Assembly: GCA_012932865.1 (NCBI GenBank)
Contig: SAXG01000041.1
Span: forward strand, 62,001 to 126,000
DNA length: 64,000 bases
DNA from: Amylostereum areolatum
Lineage: Eukaryota; Basidiomycota; Agaricomycetes; Russulales; Stereaceae
Reading direction: 5' to 3'
Part shown: in pieces, positions 12,825 through 23,604 of the stretch
Numbering within the stretch: the first letter of the stretch is position 1
How the letters are laid out: the number at the start of each line of letters is the position of its first letter
Translations under genes and position numbers: made by a program
Notes under the pieces: model-generated
Database searches by the model: none
Seen by the model: the letters and a program-made list of their open reading frames with translations, nothing else
Told to the model about the DNA's origin: nothing

Positions 12825-13168
12825 ATCTTCCGCCTCTGTTCTCTTTCGATTATACCTCTGTTCCGTCGCATCAGTCCCGCATGTCGCATCCGCACCCGCA
12901 CGTCGTTGTTAATAATGCATGTTTGCTCTCATCTCTACCGCTCAAACACCGCCACCAGGCAGCAGGCTGCGCGGCTTATTTGTTACAGTATCCGGAAACC
13001 TCGTGGTGTAGTCCTCCATGTCTTTGTGCTGTCAGCTGCGGGGAAACGGCGGAGAAGAGACCACCGGCAAATATGATGGCTCCAATGATCTCCCAAATGA
13101 GCCTGGAGGACGCTAACACCCACCGCGTTCAAACGCGGACACATGGCCAAAATATCAAGCAGAATAAG

Positions 13169-14927
13169 TCATTCATAGGTGGTCTCTTTGGATATATCGA
13201 GTACAATCTCGTTCACCGACTCGACGGCATCCGAGTCCATATGTCCTCCCGTCCTCGTCGCCGCCGCCGCGAAAACGGCTTCACTAACCTGTACAGATCG
13301 TCCCTTCTGCGGAGTCCACCTTCCGTCCGATCTGGAGGGTCAAGGAGGAAAGTCAGTCAAATGCGAGACAGACAAGCAAGTAGTACTCGACAGTACCTGC
13401 ACTCGGTGATCGAGCCATACTTAGACAGTGATCTGTACATGCGCGTGGCGCAAATGCTCCTACGGAAGTGCGCGGAATAGGTCTGGGTTATGACGGACAT
13501 ATTGAAGGGAAATGACGCACAGCGACGCTACTGTCGGTGTAATGTCATATAGATCATGAACACACATTCGCGATGGTGACAGTCGGAGGCGAGTACTCAC
13601 ACACGACAGGTTGCATGATCTGCGCAAAGGAGTGAACGTTAGACACGGGGCGCGAAGGGCGGAATGGACGTACCAAGTTCAAAGGGTCTGTTGAGGGGAT
13701 GGTGTCATCTTCTGGTCAGACTGACTTTTAGGGGAAGGGGCGAACCATTGAGATTTAATGCCACGAGCACCTTCGATAGCATCAACACCGGTCGCATTGT
13801 CCGACGAAATGGAACATACCACGGCAGGGATGCCAACTATAAGCGCCACAACAAGCCACAAGACCCCCTTCGACAACCCACACGCATCAGTGTATATAGT
13901 TAGGGTTGGAAGAGCGGCTGACGCACCTGATAATACAAAAACTGACATATCCCGCCTGCCTTTGCCTCTGGCCTGCGCACAAGGCCAACGAGCACCATGA
14001 CCAGGAGTATGACTTCGGAGGAAAACATCGCCGGGACGTTTACCATGGATGCTTTTCCGATGCTAAGGCCACATGCATTGACGGCGTCATTCCATGCGGA
14101 ATGCACGAGCGATGGTACTGAAGAGGTACTATGAGCGAAATATCAGGTGCATGGGGGACAGCACGCACATCGGAAGTTCAAGACCACGCTCGCGAGCCAA
14201 AAAAGAACAGCAGCGACGGATGGAAGAAGTCTTCGCTCCCACACCGCGATGCTGAAGTGTGAAAAGGTATCAACCACGGCGATGGGCGTCGGGGGACGTA
14301 TCACCGACTTACACGCGCAAGACAATGATAAACGAGGCCAATGCCAGGCTCAAACAAGAGAAAACCTAGACCGAGAGAGCGCGATGATTGAGCGGAAGCA
14401 ATGGGAGCAGTGTTGGGACCTCTAACTAACAAATAAAGTCGTCGAATACGCCTAGAACTCGATGAGTCTCCCAGTCGATAAGGATCAGACGACAAGCTCA
14501 TCTAACCTGGCACTTCGTCTTGTCCACGGTATAGTCGTGCGCCACGATGGAAAAAAAGGCGAGGAGGGACGCAACTCTGCAGAGCGTGTGGATCTAGGTT
14601 GTCGCCGACGGTCAGCTTAGAGAACGGCGAAGGGTCTTCGCCAGGTCTCACCCAGATCGTCCAGCGATATGTTCGCCTCTTTGTGAGGATGCGAAACTCG
14701 TAGGATATCGTCGTCAAAGTCTCCCAGCTATGCGTCAATAGTCGATGGGTTTGAGCATCCTAGAGGCGAAATGCAGGAAGTGGATATAACGCACATAACC
14801 ACGCCTGCCATCGCGTGGTTAACCTTGATGACGGCGGCTGTAAGTATCATTTAGTACTCATGGTTCCGCAGAAAAGAGGGAACGACATACCATAGTCCTT
14901 CAATAACGCCTCTGGACCCTGCATCAT
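13169..14927 (-). CDS. Agaricomycete multi-TM family W protein (copy 1)
   Basis: This is a seven-helix membrane protein of a lineage-expanded family, represented four times here, with no assigned function; DUF6533-like topology is likely. About eleven small exons join from MMQGPEALLKDYA, AVIKVNHAMAGVV, I/WETLTTISYEFRILTKRR, YRWTIW, VASLLAFFSIVAHDYTVDKT, LALASFIIVLRV, IAVWERRLLPSVAAVLFWLA, VILLVMVLVGLVRRPEAKAG, GICQFLYYQ, GVLWLVVALIVGIPAVVCSI, DPLNL, IMQPVV and SICATRMYRSLSKYGS to a hydrophilic tail ending at 13169. The diagnostic motifs are WE..TT..Y.....(K/R)RRPYRWTIW, MLVGL.R.PEA.A.GIC and SICATRM.RSLSEY. Exon borders match the other copies. No disabling lesion was seen, although the exon before LALASFIIV is poorly defined. 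Confidence 0.72.
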
Positions 14928-16240
14928 AAGTACTGTACGTCCGGGGAAGAGGATATTTACGCCACACCTAGGAGCCCCCGCTCTGGATGTTATACCGTTA
15001 CACCCTGCCATCGGCGTCCACGTGGATGATCATCAGTGATGTTATCAGGTGATACGAGGGAGAATATCGTCTCGTGAGAGCGTCTTTTTGGGGGGTGGGG
15101 TTTGCGTCGCGCAGCAGGTGTCAGCTCACGGCGGAATACAGGAACTAGGTCCAGAAGAGAACAAACGGTTCGCCGAAGTAGGAAGATCCACCCAAGGCGC
15201 CGGTCGAGGGCTGATGCGCTGATGTGGAGTGTGCGGTTCCATCGCATAACTTGAATGGCTAGATGCTATGATGTGCGATCGATTCTTGGTGAACTACCAG
15301 TCTACCAGTGAAGGGCGCTGACAGAAAATGTGATCTCCCGTGGGCCTGAATGTACCTCGTCGGCGTCGTCGCACACGAAGCGGTTGAAGCGCTCACGAAT
15401 ACGATGGATTGACACTGGCAGTGTCTTCGGAAAAAAAATCGAAGAGCGGGAAGATGCTTGCGTCCAAACCTTATCAAGTTTGTTGAGCTCGGATGATGGG
15501 TGAGCTGGAAGAGACAACTACCATGAAAAACGAGCTTACGACGCATGCGCGAGCGGGTAACGAGTGATCCACGCAAAGCTCAAGCTTCAAGGTGCGCCTG
15601 CGAGGCTTTATGAGGGGTCGATTGGCTGCAGATCGTCGTAAAATATGTCGTAAGTGACGTTGAGCTCGGATGGATTCCAACTTACTGCTCGGGCCGCCAT
15701 CATCACCACGGTCCACCCACTGATCTCCCGAGATCTTCATACCCTGGGTCTTCTCATGTAGTCGCGTATGCCTTAGTACGAAGTTGTACGGAGAAATCTT
15801 CGGGACGGCAGTAGGGAAGCTTGCCGACTACTATTGGACCATGGTCTAAGTCACGGTGGAGGCTTTATGCGCGTATCAAGCTTCCCGTCTCTTCCCGTTG
15901 TTGGGCCGTCAAACCCGAAAAAATAACTTGGTGTAACAGACCGAGATCCCTTGTTGAGGCCGGGTTCCAACGGACAACGCAGAAACGATGTGTAGATCTG
16001 TGACCAGATTGTAAACATAGAGAGATTGTAAACACGGAGAGCATCAAGCGTGTTCCTCAAGGACTTGAATCTCCACGATGTTACGTCGCACGGCGACTTG
16101 TCACGACATGTGCATACTGGCTGGACGACAAGTCCGTAATCTCTAGGTGCATTCTAATCTCAGCGCCGAGTGGTAGGACGAAGAGAGAGAAAAGGCTGAA
16201 CCTGTATTCAGAAACGCAGCAGTAGGGACCCGCGGGCTAT
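14928..16240. other. Intergenic or decayed coding DNA
   Basis: On the minus strand at 15740-15300 there is protein-like text broken by stops, for example DIFYDDLQPIDPS, SLSFAWITRYPLAHAS and LPVSIHRIRERFNRFVCDD. It reads like an old coding sequence in several frames with TAA and TGA interruptions. I do not recognise the family. Nothing else is assignable. Confidence 0.3.
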
Positions 16241-16249
16241 TGCACGTCC

Positions 16250-16800
16250 CAAGATATGTTAACTACGCTATACCAAGGTCAGGAGGGTAAGGGAGAGGTA
16301 TGGTGGCCGGAACACATACCCAGCGAGCACGCAGGGACGCCAGCGCGCTGTGCTCCATACACGCCCGGTCATGCTCGAAAAAAGCTGATCGAGCATAATT
16401 TGGGAGACGATCCTGCTCACGGTCGGGTCAAATGGAGAGTATGAGCGTTCATCGAGCGCGACGACGCGGGGAACGCACCGATGATGACGAAACCTGAGCC
16501 CAAAGCGAGAGCCCTTTGCGCTGGCAGTGACGCGTGACGGCCAGAGCAAGGACCGTCCTATGAAAGGCATACCGTAGAAGAGATGTGGCGTCGGTAGTCG
16601 CTCACGAAACTGAAAAGACTGTCGTCCTTGTATGTAGATACACCGTGGCAGAAGCAGCCAATGTTGAGCAAGAAGCGTTACCCATCTTTTGTCAAGCGGG
16701 AGGCGAGCGCGCCGCGTCTTTACAGAAGGTGGAGATCATCACAGGAGCATACATACTATTTTCGGGAATGGCGATGAGACTGTGCGAGGAGCGGTTGTAT
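16250..16800 (-). pseudogene. Relic of a monocarboxylate-transporter-like (MCT) MFS gene
   Basis: Two exon remnants align with the intact MCT genes at 20.9-22.7 and 30.6-32.4 kb. The upstream one reads LLNIGCFCHGVSTYKDDSLF and SF, ending at a GTGAGC donor exactly where MCT-A has LLDMGYFRPVVFVGSLIFSF before its intron. The downstream one reads RHCQRKGLSLWAQVSSS, then a GTGCGT donor, then VSRIVSQIMLDQLFSSMTG, matching HHWRKWRSLAMGFVITG and VGGIIFPIMLNQLFPSSTG. Stop codons and lost residues show that it is dead; no first or last exons can be seen. It lies divergently next to DUF6533-like gene 1, the same arrangement as the two intact pairs. Confidence 0.6.
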
Positions 16801-16803
16801 GTA

Positions 16804-17858
16804 GTCTACTTTTACTCGCGATAGCCTTGTCGAGAGTTCGGTCAGCCGGTGGTCGGCATATCATGTGACGTCTCTTTTCGAACACCGACCGCCCTACAGC
16901 TACAGTGCTAACCTGCAAACATAATCTTAGTATATTCTTTCCTGAGGTCTCCTCGTCCTTCTACATCAGCATCAGCGTCGTTTGGGATCCACCGAGGGTG
17001 TACAACGATGTACCTCGCTACTTCCGGGTCAGGATCCCAGGATTCTCGTCAGCAGAATCAGGATGACTTTTAGTAGTAAGTTCTCTTCGTCTGTATGCAT
17101 CCCTCGCCGCCGTTTCCTCCTCTTCCAAACACGTAACATTGGCACCAGGCCCTCTGGCACTTGCTCGTTTATCCCATTCTTTTGCTGATCCTCACGCAGT
17201 CATGCTACACGCACTTTCTCCTCCAGCTATCAACCTCAAACCCTGTCCGCCTCCCTTGGCCCCATCGACAGGACTCACCCACTCGGGACTCACTTCTTCC
17301 ACCCTCTTCGAGGAGACATCGGTCGGCGCGGACCAACACGAGCTCGTGACATAAGCCCACGTGCGGGACATACTCGAGCAGAAACTTGTCGAGAGGGTTA
17401 CCCCGCGCTCTACCAGGCGAACCCATCCCTGGGTCTCTCGACGTGACCGTTCGCGCGCGCAAATGCTTGTTTCTCCTGCAGCATCGCTTCCTCCTCGTCC
17501 CAGCTTATTCATATCCGAATCGAAGAAAGTTCCCGCCCATCAATTTCCCTGCAAACATCCCGCCTTCAAGCTTCAAGCTTCAAGCTTCAAGCTCCAGGCC
17601 TCCAGGATTCAAGGTCGATGGCTCAGCCTCTACTACTAATTTAGCGGCATCTGTCACCGCACCCTTCGGCTACTACACAGACACCTCAGCTCATTGTGCA
17701 GGCTGTGAACCCACTGTAGACACCACCTGTACTGTAGATATCAAATCATATTTTCATATTTTCAGGTTATCGTTTGGATAAGCCTCAACATTTCGTGAGA
17801 AGTTCGGCAAAGCTCGGCTGACCGAACTCTCGACAACGACGCGCGAGTGATAGCAGAC
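16804..17858. mobile_element. Candidate 1.05-kb element bounded by inverted repeats
   Basis: A perfect 21-bp inverted repeat lies at 16828-16848 and 17816-17836 (core GTCGAGAGTTCGGTCAGC). Outward of it the arms remain similar (GTCT.CT.T.ACTCGCG) to 16804 on the left and 17858 on the right, with a 1-bp length difference between the arms. No clear target-site duplication or transposase was found. The interior holds a CTTCAAG-rich satellite. It is either a degraded MITE-like element or a local inverted duplication. Confidence 0.4.
17562..17612. repeat. CTTCAAG/AAGCTT low-complexity satellite
   Basis: Tandem CTTCAAG units followed by CTCCAGGCCTCCAGG. The same type of sequence recurs in other intergenic gaps (near 3446, 6700, 10982 and 30000). 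Confidence 0.7.
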
Positions 17859-18628
17859 GTCTGATGAGAGGATCCCGAGGTACGAGGGTTGACTCCATCG
17901 ACGTCTGCTTTAGGAGACTAGTTGTATGTTGTTGGGCGATGTTGTGGGAGGGTACGACTCTTAAGGGGACGAAGAGGCACCCGCACGGATGACGGGAACA
18001 TAATGACATAATGATTCAGCGCGACGGAGAATGCGTGCTGACTAATCGGGCTCTCCACCGGGATCGACGCCGCCGCTTCTACTTACCGCCATGGCTCTCC
18101 ACCATATTCATACTTGGTAACTTAGGAAGAAACGTCCTGGCCAGTTCCTTAGTAATAGTATCTCACCATCCCTTCCGCCAAGCCCTCACTTCTTTCTGCT
18201 CCGTATCCTATCATCAAATCCGGATGCTTCAAGCTGGCGCCCTTAGTACCACGCATCCGCCGTTGGCTGGCGCTCGTTGTTCCCTAGGGCTTGCTTTATA
18301 GTAGTCGCCTCCCTGCTTTCTGACTGTGACATCTGCTGGAATCTCTACGCGATCCGAAGGCCGTCCGAAGGCGATATCATCGATCCGTCCTTCTACACCA
18401 ACACAGCGCATTTCCTAATCCCCGTCTCTTCAGATGGCCCCCATCGTGTCCCTCTTCCATCTGTTTCGCAGCCACGGAAGGGCTCTACAAGGCCCTGATG
18501 GATTTCCTCGTCTGTTCTAGTATAAACTCTTGCGGTCTCTTGCGGTACTATCAAATTGACTCGTCGTCCCCCGTGTCACTTCCAAAGAACCGCTCGTCTT
18601 CAACTGTTGGTCATAATCGTCCAGCGAA

Positions 18629-20219
18629 ATGGACAGCCAGATTGCGTCCCTCGCTCCTCTTATCAATGTACAGGTCCCCGTCAACGTCACTAGGTATCTT
18701 TCAGGTAGGTGAGACTAGGTCGCGCTGCAGTTGACGTGCCCCTCATCGGTGGGGTCATCGTCTAGGAGCAGGATTCGTAATCCTCCTATTCGAGTGGACA
18801 CACGGCTTTCCAGATGAGGTAAGGCTGATGTGGAAGCGTCCAATGACATTCAGCAGAGCCATATTCCTGTATTTTCGGTATGGCGTGCTCGCTGCTCACG
18901 CGTTCATTACATATGGTGATTCAGCATCTCCTCCATGTCGCTGTCACGGTTCTTACGGCCGGTTTATCTACAGGGTTGAGCGGACAGGCGAGCAGCCTGA
19001 GTAAAAAAGTGAGCACTACTGTCGTTTCGTCGGTCTACCTTGCCGGAGCTCACCATCTTGCAGTAGTAAGACCAGTAGTGCATCACACCGCTGAGAGGGT
19101 AGTTTTTTTGATTGACATCTTGTTCTCTCATCTAGCTGCAACGCGTGGCTGATTATCGCAACAGTAGGAGGTGTTGTAACGCTTCTTATGGCCAACGGTG
19201 CGTCTGCTAGGTCCCTCCACGAGCTCCATTCCACTTCCCCTTACTCTGTTTTGCTGTTAGCTGTCACTCTCCGGAGGTTTTACATCACTTGGGACTACCG
19301 TCGCCGCGTTACCTATATTCTGCACGCGGCATTCATCATATCGTCCGCGGTCTCTGTTGGATTTCTGATCCCATCCATACGCGATCTTTACGGTAGGCTG
19401 CGCTGCGCGTTCTTCGAGTGTCTCTTGTTCCATTTCTGACACCTAGAGCAGGAAACATCGAGCCTGAAAACGAGCTTTACCACGCCTGTCTCATCACGCA
19501 GAAGCCGGTCATGTGGGTAGGCATCTGGACGCCCCAGGCGAGTTAGCGCAGCCTCGTTTAGTTTCGTCGCACATATCTGATGTTGACCAAGCATCTAGGT
19601 TGCTTTCGGGTTGTTCGTTGTCGGTTTCACGCTGTACAACGTAGGGGAACGTCCACGCACTGTGGATGTTAAACTCATCAAGCGTCTCCAGCGTGACGGT
19701 GCCGTGTACTTCGTGGTATGCCTTTATACATCGCAACATACTCGCACGCTAAAAGTATTTCCTGTGTCCGCTTCTCAACAGGCTCTTTTCGGTATGCCGT
19801 TTCTCGCGCTCGCGTGCAAGTTTGAATGGTGATTCAGTTTGAACGTACCCAGGCCTGCGCCTTATCAATTTCGTTTTCGCGATCCTCAACACCGTGCGTC
19901 TCCGCGTCTCGCTTTCAAATTAACAGACAGATAATGAACTTACTCCGTCCACCGACAGCCCAACTATATTGTCATGATATTCTAGTGCGTCCTTCTCTCC
20001 CATCCGCTCTTCGTCTGCCTGTTTATCCCGGTATCCCGACCTGGCATGCGTAGCTTCGACTGGGCCATGGTCGCAGTCGTGATAACACGACTCATGGTCC
20101 GATTGGAGGACTTGACCCTCCCTCGTTCTAAAAGAATGCACGGGATGAGCACGGAAGAGCGACATGAGGCTCGGGATGATGCCATCCCGCTCCAGCTCTA
20201 CCGTGCGCGTGGGAATTGA
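18629..20219 (+). CDS. DUF6533-like multi-TM protein, paralogue 1
   Basis: This is a polytopic membrane protein of unknown function. The start MDSQIASLAPLINVQVPV is homologous in position to that of paralogue 3. Exons join in frame: GAGFVILLFEWTHGFPDEVR, LMWKRPMTFSRAIFLYFRYG, VLAAHAFITY, the CNAWLIIATVGGVVTLLMAN helix, LRRFYITWDYRRRVTYILHA, FLIPSIRDLYG, NIEPENELYHACLITQKP, WVGIWTPQ, LFVVGFTLYNVGERPRTVDV, LIKRLQRDGAVYFV, ALFG/LRLINFVFAILN, PNYIVMIFY, then FDWAMVAVVITRLMVRLEDL and SKRMHGMSTEERHE, to TGA at 20219. Two apparent stops (after KFEW and after MIF) fall inside introns once the paralogues are compared. It sits beside the decayed MCT relic as a divergent pair, and tail-to-tail with MCT-A. 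Confidence 0.72.
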
Positions 20220-20921
20220 TACATCATAACGGTACGACTGTCACTCCAATTTGTACGTACCACCGAGACCAAGCACTACCGGAACGCTAGTAATTCATGC
20301 CTGCTTTTCGACCATTACATTATTTCCTGCGTGGTGTTCTCGGTTCGTCATTTCTCGGCCGCCATTTGGTCAAATTAGCGGCAACATTATAGCATCTGAT
20401 ATCATTATCATAGGACCTCGAACGAGTCCAGACACGAAGCACTTCGAAGAACTGATCATCTAAGCAGCAGTGACCAGTGACGAGCTGTACCACGAGCATG
20501 ATCGTGCCGCGAAGACCTGTTGAGGACTCCGACAGAACTGATGAACAGATCATGGACGGATCAGCAAAGATGTATGGATGTGGCTTGTATTTTGCTTCTC
20601 ACTGCAGTGCTTCCAACTCTTACCGTACAATGGCCGGTTAACGATGGACAAATTACCATGTGTGAGCGGGATCGCCTCCAGCCTGGATGCCACCCCCGCC
20701 AGAACCATTTCTCAATTGCGCACGGATACATACAACACTGTAAAGACAGCATGGATTTACAACACTGACACAACCTCTGTCCGGAAAGATTAAGTACACG
20801 GTCCGACCGTGACACAGCTCAGAAAAAAACAGGGTATTGCAAACAGCACGAGACGACAATTACAACGAGCGACATATCAACGTTTCCTTCCTAACCGGAC
20901 GGTTCGCGCGTGGGTCCCCGC

Positions 20922-22741
20922 TTAGATGAGGTTTGTCTTCCGCTGGCGCACGAGCAGCTGGCGCGAGGTAGCAAACATGGCGGTCCCGACGAACATCACG
21001 ACCTACACCGCAGGTCGTACTTATGAGCATTCTTATCGAGCCGGGGTCCCGCCCCACAAACGCAACGGGGACAGACATACCGCGCTGAAGGTGACAGGCT
21101 TCGACCATGGGAAGTTTTGCCCGAGCAGCGCTCCATCGATAGGGGGGCCCGTGAGCGCGCTCAGCGACGTCAGCCCGAACGAAAGCCCCATGCGAATCCT
21201 GGACGCGATGCCCGTTCGTCAGACGAAGCAACGCGCAGATAAACAAGTGCACGCACCCGACCTCGCTCTCCGAGCGCGCGAACACGATCGCCGTGGGCGA
21301 GAGCAGCGCGAAGACTGCATTCGAACGGCAGAAATCAGCGGATTGAAGCGGGGTGGGGGGATAGAGAGGGACGAACATGCGCCGGAGAAGAAGCCGTAGA
21401 GGATCGCGAACGCGAGGACGCCGCCCGTCGAGGACACGCCGAGCAGGGCCAGGGTCATCACAGAGCACGCCAGCGCAGACGGCACCGCCATGTTGAGCAC
21501 CCCGAACTTGTCGGCAAAGTACGTCGCGAACACGCGTCCGGGGATCGAGGAAGCGTTCATGATCGCGAGCTGGCCAAGGGTCGGTGAGATGGGCGAAGGG
21601 GGACGAAGAAGGCGGAAGGGGACGGCACGCACGGTGTAGAAGGAGAAGTTCGGGTCGAGGCCGTGCAGGATCGAGAACAGCTGGAGGTAGAAATCTGGAG
21701 ACGAGGATCAACGACGACGCGCGACGGAGCGGGACGACGGGGAACGTACAGGGATAGTATACGCCCCAGATCAGGCAGAACGCGCTGTGCTCGATGTCAG
21801 CGTGGCGAGCGAGAACCGCACCCTGCGCACGCACCCGAAATTGACAACCATGTATGGCAGGTCCGTGAAGAGCGACTTCATCGCCGGCGGCGCCTTCTTC
21901 CTGCTCGCGACGTCCTGCCTGGGACTCATCAGGACGTTCGCCGCGATCAGCAAGCCGAGGACGATGAACGCGGACGCGCGCACGCCCCACGCGAACCCGG
22001 TCGAGCTCGGGAACAGCTGGTTGAGCATGATCGGGAAGATGATGCCGCCCACGGCCGAGCCTTGCAGGAGGGGGTGAGGTTTGATCGAGTGCGATCAGAG
22101 GGGGGGCGCGCACCGGTGATAACGAAGCCCATGGCGAGGGAGCGCCATTTGCGCCAGTGGTGAGCTTGGACGGCCATGGCCGGGACGTAGAGCAGCCCGG
22201 ATCCGATGCCCATGCCAACGCCCTGGGAAAGGAAGACTTGGTAGTATTTGTCAGGGTGGGCGAGGGAAAGCATGAACAAGCTGGACGGCCGCGCGGATGG
22301 GTTAGTGCGCGCACGGCCTGGAGGATGTGGCGTAGACGATTGCTCACGAAAACGAAAAGATGAGGGAGCCGACAAAGACCACGGGGCGAAAGTAGCCCAT
22401 GTCGAGGAGTTTCCCGGCGGGAAGACCGACGCCGATGAGGAGGAAGAGCTGGGTGGACCCGATCCAGCTGACGCGGGAGGCGGACGCGGCGTGCTCCCGG
22501 GTGTATACATCCTGGTATACACCGAAGGCGAAGGTGTACCCGAAGGTGGCGATAATGGTCAGCCATCTGTAGGCAGATCAAGTTGAGTTGAGAAGGTGAA
22601 CACAAGGACAAGGGGGGCGCCTTACCCGCCGAGGAGGGTGCACCATGCACGGGCGCCACCGTCGCGAATAACCGGTGCGTCGTCTTGTATTTGAGAGGAG
22701 TCAACCTGAGAGTTGGACTCAAGCTTGTCGGAGGAGGACAT
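20922..22741 (-). CDS. MCT-A: monocarboxylate-transporter-like MFS permease
   Basis: This is a twelve-helix MFS protein of the fungal monocarboxylate/riboflavin porter type (MCH-like), with a predicted role in organic-acid or small-solute transport. The start is MSSSDKLESNSQVDSSQI. After PVIRDGGARAWCTLLGG the exons read WLTIIATFGYTFAFGVYQDV, SWIGSTQLFLLIGVGLPAGK, LLDMGYFRPVVFVGSLIFSF, GMGIGSGLLYVPAMAV, HHWRKWRSLAMGFVITG, VGGIIFPIMLNQLFPSSTGF, NASSIPGRVFATYFADKFGV and LSFGLTSLSALTGPPIDGAL, ending RQRKTNLI. About ten exons give about 425 residues and no lesion was found. From 21254 to 22675 the sequence, introns included, appears identical to MCT-B in reverse orientation; exon 1 and the 3' end differ. 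It is divergent from DUF6533-like gene 2. Confidence 0.85.
21254..22675 (-). repeat. Inverted repeat arm A, 1,422 bp (MCT-A)
   Basis: It matches 30635-32056 in reverse complement with no difference that I could find by eye and no length difference. The first mismatches are at 22676 and 21253. Beyond the arm, similarity falls abruptly on the 5' side and mildly on the 3' side. Confidence 0.85.
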
Positions 22742-23604
22742 GGTGGGTGAACGGACAATGGGCGGGGGGAAAGTCGGAAGAGGCGAAGGAACGCTGGCGA
22801 GCGTGGAAGGGGGATTGAAGGAGCTTGCCAGCATGCGGGGGCCCCGGGAGAGAAGAAGGTTGCATGGATCGGCCTGGTGATGTCGGCCGGGAGCATGGCC
22901 GGATTGGGGGGTGCATTGATCCTTGGAGGTTCCGGCGGAGATCTCATTCAGAAAAAGGGAACGACCAAGGAACCCGTGGATTGGATCGTAACAATTGGGA
23001 AGCGAGCCATTGGCATCATGCAATGGAAGCTGCATCCAATCCGGTTCAGCGGACCAGGTCCTCGTCACCGACCGCCGGCGTCCCGTGCCGTGGGAAGTTT
23101 GCCCTCATTCATTGCTGACAAGCGCCCGCCGCGCTCCTGTTGCCATCCATCACGGTGGACCGTCATTTACCCCGCCTCGCCCTACATAGCCATCCATTCG
23201 GTTTGGAAGATACCACCGGCCCATCTCTACTACCTCTCATCGTCTTCCCCGTTCAAACCCTATCTCGCCATCTCTGATCATCATCATGACTCTGACATCT
23301 GTCCCCAATTGTCCGCAATCTCAACTTCAAGTGCGCCGGCACGATACCATCATTTCCCCGTTTCACTCCCACTGTTACTTCTGCACCCTCTTTCGCACTC
23401 GGCCAGTCGCGACCTCCAGCTACTCCCCTCTGCATCAGGAGCGCTCCAACGCCTCTTAGGATCGCAATACACGCCTCACAGGATCTCGCTATCAGAGCGC
23501 CCAACAGCGCGTCGCTCCAAGCCATACTACATATATCTCTTCTCATGGCGGGCTCGGAACGACAGATGACTTCCAAACTGCACCTTCCGCCCCCTACGAT
23601 AATC

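Noticed and set aside
18960..20000. DUF6533-like paralogue 1 as a pseudogene because of stops after KFEW and MIF
   Set aside because: Comparison with paralogues 2 and 3 shows that both stops lie in introns; ALFG/LRLINFVF and IFY/FDWAM join in frame.
20860..22947. Open frame of 695 codons on the minus strand through MCT-A, and a 720-codon counterpart through MCT-B (30153-32315)
   Set aside because: They run through exons and introns in the wrong phase and give Arg/Pro/His-rich text. The true MCT exons, with helices and splice sites, lie in the other frames.
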